Assembly: GCA_038746605.1 (NCBI GenBank)
Contig: JBCDKM010000006.1
Span: 124,001 to 188,000 of the forward strand
DNA length: 64,000 nt
Direction: 5' to 3'
From: Rubricoccus sp038746605
GTDB taxonomy: Bacteria > Bacteroidota > Rhodothermia > Rhodothermales > Rubricoccaceae
Shown: positions 1-6,900 of the stretch, piece by piece
Layout of the letters: each line of letters starts with the position of its first letter
How positions within the stretch are numbered: the first letter of the stretch is position 1
Made by a program: the position numbers and the translations under genes
Notes under the pieces: model-generated
Databases searched by the model: none
Told to the model about the DNA's origin: nothing
Seen by the model: the letters and a program-made list of their open reading frames with translations, nothing else

Positions 1-1
1 G

Positions 2-646
2 CGCGGCGCCCTCAACCTGACGATGCGCGCCATCACGCTCGACGTCGAGTACGAGGCCGCGCAGCTCGCCACCGACCCGGCGAAGTACGACGCCAACCAC
101 AAGCTCGCCCTCGCGGGCTCGGACAAGTGGAGCGACCCGGACTCGGATCCCGTCGGCGACATCGACGACGCGAAGGAGGCCATCCGCAAGTCCACCGGCC
201 TCTACCCCAACGTCCTGGTCCTGGGCGCCCTGGAGTTCCGCGCTCTCAAGGAGCACCCGAAGCTCAAGGAGCGGATCAAGTACACGTCTCGGGAGAGCAT
301 CAACGAGGAGATCCTCGCGCAGCTTTTCGATCTGCCCAAGGTGGTGGTCGGCCGGGGCGTCTACGCGACTGCCGAGGACGCGGACTTCACCGACATCTGG
401 AGCGGCGCCGTCCTGGCGTACGTCCCGGCCGCAAACGGCAGCTACAGCCCGAGCGGCCAGGGCCAGATCCTGACGCGCGAGGAGCCGAGCTACGGCTACA
501 CGTACGCGATCAACGGGATGCCGATGGTGGAGCAGCCCTACCGCGAGCAGCGCTCGAAGAGCTGGATCTACGGCGTGACCTACGACGCCGTCCCGGTGCT
601 CTCCGGCGTCTCGGCGGGCTTCCTCTTCACCGGCGTCGTCAACTAG
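2..646 (+). CDS. Phage major capsid protein (5' end outside window)
   Basis: This is the C-terminal part of a tailed-phage major capsid protein, the subunit that builds the head shell. The frame is already open at base 2, so the real start lies upstream; the ATG at 23 is internal. Recognition rests on a stretch around residues 65-100 of the visible part (YPNVLVLGALEFRALKEHP, then RIKYTS), which resembles the 'allocate to a fixed position and test the prototype' segment common in phage major head proteins, and on a C-terminus with repeated aromatic, E-loop-like and beta-rich segments. The following genes are head completion, connector and tail genes, the order expected downstream of a capsid gene. 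The exact capsid subfamily is not certain. Confidence 0.8.
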   Translation, partial: RGALNLTMRAITLDVEYEAAQLATDPAKYDANHKLALAGSDKWSDPDSDPVGDIDDAKEAIRKSTGLYPNVLVLGALEFRALKEHPKLKERIKYTSRESINEEILAQLFDLPKVVVGRGVYATAEDADFTDIWSGAVLAYVPAANGSYSPSGQGQILTREEPSYGYTYAINGMPMVEQPYREQRSKSWIYGVTYDAVPVLSGVSAGFLFTGVVN

Positions 647-762
647 CGAAATCCATGCGGAGGACGGCGGGCATCGCTGAGCTGCTTCGGCACCAGTAGC
701 GCCGCGCTGGACGGTTTGAACATCGCTACGAGGCCCCGTGCCTCGGCCGGTCCAGCAGAACA

Positions 763-790
763 GCCGTGACAGTCGGGAGAGACCGGCACC
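763..790 (+). repeat. 28-bp direct repeat copy A, leader of tRNA-Met
   Basis: The sequence from GCCGTGACAGTCGGG to CCGGCACC recurs at 949-976 with one mismatch (G at 779, A at 965). The copy ends 3 nt before the tRNA-Met gene at 794. Because each tRNA gene has one copy immediately 5' of it, the repeat is probably a shared promoter or processing leader; this role is inference. The rest of 647-762 shows no gene. Confidence 0.75.
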
Positions 791-793
791 CTT

Positions 794-868
794 TGCGGGG
801 TGGACTGGAGATGGTACCAGCTTGGGCTCATAACCCAACCGACGCAGGTTCGAATCCTGCCCCCGCAA
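794..868 (+). tRNA. tRNA-Met (CAT anticodon)
   Basis: A 75-nt cloverleaf can be drawn. The acceptor TGCGGGG pairs with CCCCGCA (861-867), followed by A868. The D-stem is CTGG/CCAG. The anticodon stem TTGGG/CCCAA encloses loop CTCATAA with anticodon CAT at 829-831. The T-arm is GCAGG-TTCGAAT-CCTGC. The connector between acceptor and D-stem is 4 nt rather than the usual 2, so the D-arm is slightly unusual. The gene lies inside the phage structural module, between capsid and connector genes. CAT could also be an Ile-tRNA needing lysidine modification; sequence alone does not settle this. Confidence 0.88.
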
Positions 869-948
869 CATCGCAGACAGTGAGGAGGCCCCTCGGCTTC
901 GGCCCACGCCGCCAATACCCGAGCGATTGCCGAGGACGGAAGGCTGAT

Positions 949-976
949 GCCGTGACAGTCGGGAAAGACCGGCACC
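949..976 (+). repeat. 28-bp direct repeat copy B, leader of tRNA-Gly
   Basis: Second copy of the repeat at 763-790, 27 of 28 bases identical, ending 1 nt before the tRNA gene at 978. The 80 bases between the first tRNA and this copy contain no other recognisable feature. Confidence 0.75.
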
Positions 977-977
977 T

Positions 978-1050
978 GCGTCAGTAGCTCAAATGGCAGA
1001 GCGGCGGGCCTCCAACCCGCAGGTCGCTGGTTCGACTCCAGTCTGACGCT
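978..1050 (+). tRNA. tRNA-Gly (TCC anticodon), atypical loop
   Basis: A 73-nt cloverleaf. The acceptor GCGTCAG pairs with CTGACGC (1043-1049), followed by discriminator T1050. The D-arm is GCTC-AAATGGCA-GAGC. The anticodon stem GCGGG/CCCGC encloses loop CCTCCAA. The T-arm is GCTGG-TTCGACT-CCAGT. A canonical 7-nt loop places TCC at positions 34-36 (Gly), and the U73 discriminator fits bacterial tRNA-Gly. Position 33 is C rather than the near-universal U. Shifting by one would give CCA (Trp) after a U but breaks the anticodon stem, so Gly is preferred. It is encoded in the phage module. Confidence 0.82.
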
Positions 1051-1060
1051 CCCACTCCCT

Positions 1061-1094
1061 CCGCCTCGGTAGTCCCACGGGCGTACCGAGGCGG
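1061..1094 (+). repeat. Dispersed palindrome, long-loop form
   Basis: Arms CCGCCTCGGTA (1061-1071) and TACCGAGGCGG (1084-1094) form an 11-bp perfect stem around a 12-nt loop containing CCACGG. It follows the tRNA-Gly gene by 10 nt and ends 21 nt before the next start codon. Its position fits a terminator for the tRNA transcript. It belongs to a family seen at many gene ends in the host part of the window, so finding it inside the phage block is notable. Confidence 0.85.
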
Positions 1095-1115
1095 GCCACC
1101 CCAGCCACGTTCCCC

Positions 1116-1577
1116 ATGGCCTCCAAGCGACGCTATCCCGTCCTCTCGCCCGTCAAGGTGGGAGGCAAGGTCTACAAGACCGGCACTGTCCAGCTCACCG
1201 ACGAGGAGGCCGAGCATCTCCAGTCCCTGGGTGCCGTCGGTGAGGCCACCCAGAAGCCCGTGGCCGCGAAGCCACCCGCCACGCGCAAGACGACCAGCCA
1301 GAAGACGACCAGGCGCAAGACGAGCGGCACGAAGAAGGTGGCCGAGCCCGCCTCGGGAGATGGCTCGGAGGGCTCCGGCTCTTCCGGCGACGGTACCGAG
1401 GCGGGCGAGGCCATCGATCTGACAGAGGCGCTCGGCGCTCCTGCCGTCGCCGCGCTGGCGAAGGCCGGGCTGGCCGACCTCGATGCCATCCTCGCGAAGA
1501 GCGACGAGGAGTTGGGCGCCATCCACGGCGTGGGTGAGGCCACGGTCCAGAAGATCACGGCTCTTCGCAGCGCCTAA
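1116..1577 (+). CDS. Phage protein with basic linker and C-terminal helix-hairpin-helix
   Basis: A 153-residue protein of unknown role. Residues 1-45 (starting MASKRRYPVLSPVKVGGKVY) form a short compact beta-type domain like small N-terminal modules of phage head accessory proteins. Residues 46-85 are a Lys/Thr/Ala-rich, probably disordered basic linker. The next ~20 residues are acidic and Gly/Ser-rich. The last ~50 residues carry a helix-hairpin-helix-like unit (LGAIHGVGEATVQKI) of the kind that binds DNA nonspecifically. It starts after the tRNA terminator and is followed 5 nt later by the gp36-like gene, so it is probably the first gene of the connector/tail transcript. A DNA-contacting head accessory role is possible but unproven. 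Confidence 0.7.
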   Translation: MASKRRYPVLSPVKVGGKVYKTGTVQLTDEEAEHLQSLGAVGEATQKPVAAKPPATRKTTSQKTTRRKTSGTKKVAEPASGDGSEGSGSSGDGTEAGEAIDLTEALGAPAVAALAKAGLADLDAILAKSDEELGAIHGVGEATVQKITALRSA

Positions 1578-1582
1578 GTCTG

Positions 1583-2008
1583 ATGCCGACGCTCTACGCC
1601 ACCGAGGGCCAAATGATCGACCTCTTCGGAGAGGACGAGCTCATCCTCATGACCGACGGCGACGGCGCAATCAATCAGGGCGCGCTGACGGCCGCGATGA
1701 ACGCGGCACAGGCCGAGATCGACGGCTACCTCGCAGGCATCGTCGCGCTGCCGCTTTCGAGTGTGCCCAGCGCGCTCGCGCTCCACGCGTGCAACATCGC
1801 GTACTGGTACCTCGACGTCGACAACCCGACCGACGGCGCCACGACGCGCTACCGCGCGGCCGTCCGGTTCCTCGAGCGCGTCCAGGACGGGAAGGCCGGT
1901 CTCGGCCTCGCAGCCGACGACACTGCGGTTCCTACGCAGGGCGGTGTGGCGGTTCAGGCCCCGCCTCGCGTGTTCTCTGATGAGCGCCTCCGCCGGTACA
2001 CGGGATGA
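1583..2008 (+). CDS. Mu gp36-like head-tail connector protein (DUF1320)
   Basis: A 141-residue protein matching the DUF1320 / Mu gp36-like family. The diagnostic start is (MPTLYATEGQMIDLFGEDEL), a typical 'YAT..DMI.RFGE.EL' opening. It continues with an all-helical core containing AAMNAAQAEIDGYLAG and the IAYWYLD stretch, then a C-terminal PRVFSDERLRRY tail. In Mu-like and related siphophages this protein sits at the head-tail interface as a connector or adaptor. The family length is about 140-150, so it is complete. The next gene (gp37-like) starts 4 nt inside its 3' end, so the two are translationally coupled. Confidence 0.85.
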   Translation: MPTLYATEGQMIDLFGEDELILMTDGDGAINQGALTAAMNAAQAEIDGYLAGIVALPLSSVPSALALHACNIAYWYLDVDNPTDGATTRYRAAVRFLERVQDGKAGLGLAADDTAVPTQGGVAVQAPPRVFSDERLRRYTG

Positions 2009-2421
2009 GCCAGGTCGTAGACCGCCAGCTACTCCTCGAACAGGTTCAGAGTCTCCTGAAGCCCATCGCAGGCACGCGTCAACTCGCGGTCTTCCCAGAC
2101 TCGGCGGCGGAGTTCCAGCGCAAGTACCTCAAATCGAAAACCGGTGCGCTGCTCGTGAGCTACGCCGGGAGTCGCCGCGTCTCGGCGGACGAGGGCACCA
2201 CCGGGCGGCAGATGGCCGTGGACGTGCTGGTGCTTTCGCGCCGTCTCTCTGGAGACGCGGGCGCGCTGGCAACCGTCGCGGACATCGAGGAGGCGACGGA
2301 CGAGAAGCGCTTTGAACTCTCCGGCTTTGGCTGGGAGGTGGCCTTCCTGCGGGATCGCTTCATCACCGAGAATGACGAGGTCTACACCTACTCCTGCTCC
2401 CTCACCTGCACCCCACTCTGA
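2005..2421 (+). CDS. Mu gp37-like tail terminator/completion protein (DUF1834)
   Basis: A 138-residue protein resembling Gp37 / DUF1834, which follows gp36 in Mu-like phages and is thought to complete the neck or tail end. Features are the LLKPIAG motif near residue 15, the segment LLVSYAGSRRVS, an alternating beta pattern with VDVLVLSRRL, and a C-terminal ENDEVYTYSCSLTC strand. The ATG overlaps the upstream stop as ATGA, and its own stop overlaps the next start at 2421. No signal peptide or membrane segment is visible. Assignment rests on the gp36-gp37 pairing and general similarity, so the exact role is less sure than the family. Confidence 0.72.
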   Translation: MSQVVDRQLLLEQVQSLLKPIAGTRQLAVFPDSAAEFQRKYLKSKTGALLVSYAGSRRVSADEGTTGRQMAVDVLVLSRRLSGDAGALATVADIEEATDEKRFELSGFGWEVAFLRDRFITENDEVYTYSCSLTCTPL

Positions 2422-2615
2422 TGACTCGCATGCTCATTGGCGCCAGCTCCCACACCATTGACCTCGGCACTGCCCGCGTGACGTACCACAAGGGCGAGGA
2501 GGTGCCAGAGGAACACTACCAGCTCGTCCCTAGCAGCGACCGTCGCCTCTTCCGAAAGGTCAAGGCGGAGGCAGCCGCGAAGGACACCACCCGCTCCGCC
2601 AAGGCGGACGCGTAA
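2421..2615 (+). CDS. Small phage protein of unknown function
   Basis: A 64-residue protein, overlapping the gp37-like stop by 1 nt. The N-terminal 45 residues (MTRMLIGASSHTIDLGTARVTYHKG) look like a small beta-barrel fragment. The C-terminus is Lys/Ala-rich and charged, similar in style to the basic linker of the 1116-1577 protein. It lies exactly between tail completion and tail tube genes, where many phages have small joining proteins. No family is recognised with confidence. Confidence 0.6.
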   Translation: MTRMLIGASSHTIDLGTARVTYHKGEEVPEEHYQLVPSSDRRLFRKVKAEAAAKDTTRSAKADA

Positions 2616-2651
2616 TCCCCACTGCCGCCGAGCGGCGCATCCCCCCGACTC

Positions 2652-3248
2652 ATGCCCGAGTTCGACCATCGCAATACCGTCGAGCACCTCTACACGGGGG
2701 GCTCGGACATCGGCCTCCAAGTGGAACTGGACGCCGACCAGGCAGCGAAGTACTTCCCGGATACCCCCACTGCGGGCTTCCACACCATCGGCACCTTCGA
2801 GGGCGGCACGATCGCCTACCGTGTGGACGGCGCGGAGGATCTCGACGAGGCTGGTCAGCAGACCGGCAAGTTCATCAAGAACAGCCCCTCCTTCTTCGAG
2901 CTGAGCAACACGCTCAAGGAGACGAGCGACAACATCGAGGATCTCATCGATGAGCTGCTGACGCAGAAGCTGATGAAGTACCGCTACGCCCTCCCGGCCG
3001 GTACGATCGTCACGGACGCCGGTCCGCCCGAGGTCACCGGCCCGGCGCACAAGGTCTATGGCGTCCAGAACGGCAAGGTCCAGCCGGGCTGGGAGCTCGC
3101 AACGACGGCCAACACCAAGCGTGTCCGTGGCTTCCTGATGCGCGCGACGAAGAAGGGCACCGTCCCTGCGTTCGTCCGCAAGACGGTCGATGTCACGAAT
3201 GAGGCCAGCTGGCCGACCGAGCTCGATCCCTTCAAGGCTGGCGCGTAA
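2652..3248 (+). CDS. Phage major tail tube protein
   Basis: A 198-residue protein, likely the subunit of the tail tube through which DNA is ejected. It is the first gene before the assembly-chaperone and tape-measure pair, the conserved place of the tail tube gene. It has the expected size (150-250 residues) and a mixed beta composition, with the long loop segment FIKNSPSFFELSNTLKETSDN, a helical stretch SDNIEDLIDELLTQK, and C-terminal beta strands ending WPTELDPFKAGA. No signal peptide. A strong hairpin (3271-3299) follows, which would favour high expression of this abundant protein over downstream genes. Assignment is mostly by synteny. Confidence 0.68.
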   Translation: MPEFDHRNTVEHLYTGGSDIGLQVELDADQAAKYFPDTPTAGFHTIGTFEGGTIAYRVDGAEDLDEAGQQTGKFIKNSPSFFELSNTLKETSDNIEDLIDELLTQKLMKYRYALPAGTIVTDAGPPEVTGPAHKVYGVQNGKVQPGWELATTANTKRVRGFLMRATKKGTVPAFVRKTVDVTNEASWPTELDPFKAGA

Positions 3249-3270
3249 CGCGCCTTGAGTTTCGGGTATG

Positions 3271-3299
3271 CGAGAGGCGGTCCATCGGGCCGCCTCTCG
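3271..3299 (+). terminator. Hairpin after tail tube gene
   Basis: CGAGAGGCGG (3271-3280) and CCGCCTCTCG (3290-3299) form a perfect 10-bp stem with a 9-nt loop, 22 nt after the tail tube stop. There is no strong U-tract. It likely terminates or attenuates transcription between tail tube and the less-needed chaperone and tape measure. It also argues that the chaperone starts at 3315, not upstream of the hairpin. Confidence 0.75.
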
Positions 3300-3314
3300 G
3301 CGTACCTCTTAGCA

Positions 3315-3719
3315 ATGGCACCTCCTCCTGCTCCCACGCTCGACCAGGCCGGGCTCTTCTTCCGACTCCTCTGCGATCTCGGCTACGCCGACGCACTCGA
3401 CGAACTACACCAGGCCGAAGCCCCGAGGATTCCGATGGGCAAGAGCAGCCTAGCTGAGGCAGCAGGCGTCGTCACGACAGCCGAGACAGACGCCGACGGC
3501 GGCGCGGACCCGGTCGTCCGCTTCGACCTCGGCGAGATCTTCCGCCAGATCGGTCGCCACGGAGCCTTCCCTCGGCTCGGAGCGATCATCTGGAACACGG
3601 ACGAGGACAAGGCAGGGGGCATCGAGGTGAGTGCGCTGCGCGAGGCGTTCCTCCCTTTTGCCGTGGCCTGCGTCGGGCCTCTGCGCGACCTGGAAGACTT
3701 CGTTCGGAGCTTGGCGTAG
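3315..3719 (+). CDS. Phage tail assembly chaperone (G-like, 0 frame)
   Basis: A 134-residue protein between tail tube and tape measure, the conserved slot for the tail assembly chaperone, which coats the tape measure during tail building. The protein starts MAPPPAPTLDQAGLF and is mostly helical, with a C-terminal FAVACVGPLRDLEDFVRSLA. I chose the ATG at 3315 because an upstream in-frame start (3255) would place the hairpin at 3271-3299 inside the gene. The 3' part contains the heptamer CCCTTTT at 3653-3659 in the X XXY YYZ phase, and the -1 frame is open from there to 3931, giving a second product. Sequence similarity to known chaperones is weak; synteny and the frameshift carry the call. Confidence 0.65.
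   Translation: MAPPPAPTLDQAGLFFRLLCDLGYADALDELHQAEAPRIPMGKSSLAEAAGVVTTAETDADGGADPVVRFDLGEIFRQIGRHGAFPRLGAIIWNTDEDKAGGIEVSALREAFLPFAVACVGPLRDLEDFVRSLA
3653..3659 (+). promoter_or_regulatory. Slippery heptamer CCCTTTT, candidate -1 programmed frameshift site
   Basis: In the chaperone frame the bases read C CCT TTT, so both tRNAs could re-pair on CCC TTT after slipping back one base. The -1 frame then runs without a stop to 3931. Arms GGCC (3665-3668) and GGCC (3676-3679) just downstream could form a small stimulatory stem. Lambda gpG/gpGT and many siphophages use the same strategy at this locus. Frameshifting efficiency cannot be judged from sequence. Confidence 0.6.
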
Positions 3720-3931
3720 AGGCTCCGTCACCGGCCAGCAACCCGCTCCGGTTCGACGCAGACGGCCTCGCGCTCTTCCTCGTCGACGGCGGCGCGGCAG
3801 GATCGGTGATGGAGGCCGGGCGGCTGACGTTCGCGCGAGCGCTGGAGCTGATGGTCCGCCTGGAGAAGCGGTCGCTGGAGCGGCAGCAGGCCATCGAGGA
3901 CGCCCGCCGCGAAGTTCGAAGGCGGCGGTGA
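3659..3931 (+). CDS. -1 frame extension of tail assembly chaperone (GT-like)
   Basis: After a slip at 3653-3659, reading continues from TGC at 3659 to TGA at 3929-3931, adding 90 residues to 115 shared residues (about 205 in all). The part beyond the 0-frame stop has protein-like composition: NPLRFDADGLALFLVDGG, then a helical TFARALELMVRLEKRSLERQQAIEDARRE and an Arg-rich tail. The only ATG in this frame beyond the 0-frame stop that I see is at 3809, giving a 40-residue peptide, so expression by frameshift is the simpler model. In lambda the T domain contacts the tail tube protein while G binds the tape measure; the same division is inferred here. Confidence 0.58.
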   Translation, partial: CRGLRRASARPGRLRSELGVEAPSPASNPLRFDADGLALFLVDGGAAGSVMEAGRLTFARALELMVRLEKRSLERQQAIEDARREVRRRR

Positions 3932-3989
3932 TGCGCTGTTGTGCGCGGCCGTTTTAGCACGCGAGGTGAGAGAGTAAGACGTTCGGCGC

Positions 3990-6900
3990 ATGGCTACGCG
4001 CACGCGAACGGGGGGAGTCTCCTCCTCTGACACCCTGCTCGAACTCGGGATCGGCTTCCGAACGAGGGAAGGCGTGAAGCGACTGGTGAAGGAAATCGCT
4101 GAGGAGGAGCAGAAGACGCTCGGGGGACAGCGGAAGCGCCAGCGGCAGGAGGACCAGAGGAACCGCAAGCGAGAGGAGCGCGAGGAGAAGGACTCGGCGG
4201 CGAGGCTGCAGCGGGTCCGCGAGGAACTCATTGAGCGGCGCCGTCGGCTTGCGGTGGCCTCTATCGGAGACGAGCTGAAACGCCGGAAGCGCGCCATCGA
4301 GGAGGCGTACCGCGAGGAACGCCGCCGGATCAAGCTGCTCCTCAAAGAGCGCCTAGACGCGGGCGACATCACGGCCAAGAAGTACCGGCAGCAGCTGGAG
4401 AACTTCGACAAGGATCTCCGCACGATTCGTGACCGACAGCTGGAGGACGCGCCGCGCCAGACGCTTCGCCAGCGCGCCGAGGGCGTCCTCTCTGACCGAT
4501 TCGGTGGCCAGGGCTCGCTCGGCGGTCTCCTCGGTGGCCGCGCGGCCATTGCCGTCGGTGCCGGTGCGGCCGGTGCCTTCGCTGTCGGCAAGGGGCTGGA
4601 GCGCGCGATTGCGCTGGCCAGCAGCTTCGAGGACCAGCTCGTGGAGGTCCGCAAGACCACGGGTCTCGCTGACGATGATCTCGCCCGCCTCGGTGATGGT
4701 CTCCTCGACCTCGCCACAAAAACCGGCATCGCACAAGACGAGCTCGCGGGAATCGCGGCCGTCGGTGGTCAGCTCGGGATCCAGGGCGAGGCCAACCTGC
4801 TGGCGTTCACGGAGACGGTCGCGAAGTTCAGCCAGGTCACCGAGCTCTCTGCCGATCAGGCTGCGGACGCTCTCGCGAAGACAGCGCAGGCGTTCGACAT
4901 CCCGATCGAGCAACTCGCTAACCTCGCGAGCGCCGCGAACGAACTCAGCAACACGACGGCCGCTCGCGCCGGGGACATCATCGATGTGCTCCAACGCGTG
5001 GGTGCGAGCGGAGTCAACATCGGGCTGACAGCAGACGAGGTCGCCGGACTAGCGGCCACGCTGATCGACGCGGGTATCGACAGCGAGCGGGCGGGCACCT
5101 CGCTGCGGAACATCTTCACGCTGCTGCTCACCGAGGCCGGGGCCGTGGCGGAGACCGTCGGCGTGACGGAGCAGGCGTTCCGGGAGATGATCTCGGACGA
5201 CGCTCTGGGCGCCATCCAGCTCTACCTGGAGAAGCTGGGCGAGCTGGACGCGCAGAGCCGCGCCATCGCGATCGAGGAAACGTTCGGAAGAGAGAACACG
5301 CTCCAGGTCACCACACTGGCGACGGCCGTCGACGAGCTGAACGGCAACCTCGCGACGTCGCGAGATGCCTTCCAGGAAGGCGAGAGCCTGAACCGGGAGT
5401 TCGACGCCTCGCTCGATTCCCTCTCGGCCCAATGGAACATCTTCACCGCGCGGGTGACCAAGGCCGCGACGGAGGTCGGGCAGGGTTTCGTTCCGGCGCT
5501 CACGTCCGCGCTGCGCACCCTCAACGGGGTGGAGCGGAGTGCCGAGGCAGCCGCCGCTTCAGTCGCGAACGCGCGCGCCGAGGTGGGCCGCTTGGAGGAG
5601 ATCCGCGCGGCGGTGGCCACGTACGAACAGCTGGCAGCCAAGGTGGAGCGGACGGCCGAGGAGGAGGACGAACTCACGCGGATCACGCAGCTCCTCGCAG
5701 ACGAGTATCCCGAGTTCATCACGAAGACAGACGCGGCGGGCCGCGCGATGGGTGTCTACGCGGGGCAGATCCGCCAGGCCGTCGATGCGCTGATCGAACT
5801 GCGCCGTCAGCAGGCCATCGACAGCGCGGCTGACCTGGCGGAATCCTTCCGCAACGCAGAGCTGCGGCGCGACGAGGCCCGGAGCGACCGCGAGCGAAAT
5901 CAGCTGCTCGCGAATGATCCCGAGGCACGGCGCAGATCGACAGCGGGCACGACGGGATTCGGAGGCTTCCGGCAGCCCGTCACGCGCGACCGCGCCGTCG
6001 ACGCCGCACGCGCGGCGAGTCTCGCCGAGCAGCAGGCAGCACGAGATCTCGCATCTGCTCGAGATCAAATCGTCCAGACCCTTCGGCGCCTCCGCGACGA
6101 CACGGAGGGCCTGGCGGACTTCACGGCCGCGCTGGCCGGGGCCGGGTTCGATTCCGGTACGCTGCAGGGACTCTCTGTCCAGGCTCTCTCGCAACCCAAC
6201 GCAGCGCCGCGTCCTACCCCTCGCTCTACGCCGACAGTACCCACCGGCGGTAGCGGCGGGTCATCCTCCTCTGGATCCGGCGACGCTACAGACGAAGACG
6301 ACCGAGCGAGAGAGCGCCAGCGCGCTGCCTTCGAATCGCTCCAGGCTGAACTCGCCGAGATCACAGCTGAGCGCATCGAGGACGAGACCGAACGGGAGAT
6401 CGCGGCCATCCAGGTCCAGCTAGCAACCGAGATCGACCGCCTCGATGAACTAAAGGAGGTAGCTCTGACGGGCGAAGAGCTGACGGCTGCCGAGCGGCTG
6501 GCAGTCGAGACCCGAACGGCGGAGGCGATCCTCGACCTTCGAGCAACGTCCGAGCGGGAAATCGAGCAGATCCGCGAGAAGGCAGCCGAGAAGCTGGAAA
6601 AGGAGCAGACCCAACTGGACCGTCGTCGCATCGAGGCCGAGTCTAGTATCGCGCAGGAGCGGCTTCGCGCTCGGTCCCTCAACGAGCGCGCCGAGGCGGA
6701 GTCCATCGAGAACCTGGCGGAGCGCAGGTTGGCAGTCATTGAGGCGGAGTTCCGCGAGCGCGAGCGCGCCATCGAGCAGGAGTATGCCGCCGAGATCGCG
6801 CTCGCAGGCAGCACCATCCAGGACCAGGAGCAGCTCTCTCAGAGGCTCTCTGAGCTTCGTCTGAAGCGCTCCAGCGACCTCCGCGAGGCCGAGCTGAAGC

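Noticed and set aside
978..1050. tRNA-Trp (CCA) instead of tRNA-Gly
   Set aside because: Placing CCA as the anticodon shifts the loop and breaks the 5-bp GCGGG/CCCGC stem. U73 fits Gly, not Trp.
647..1115. Short open frames around the tRNA genes
   Set aside because: They run through tRNA genes and the repeat leaders in both directions; no protein features.
3255..3719. Earlier start of the tail chaperone at 3255
   Set aside because: It would put the 10-bp hairpin 3271-3299 in the coding region, and the extra N-terminus (MSFGYARGGPSGRLSAYLLA) is not protein-like for this family.
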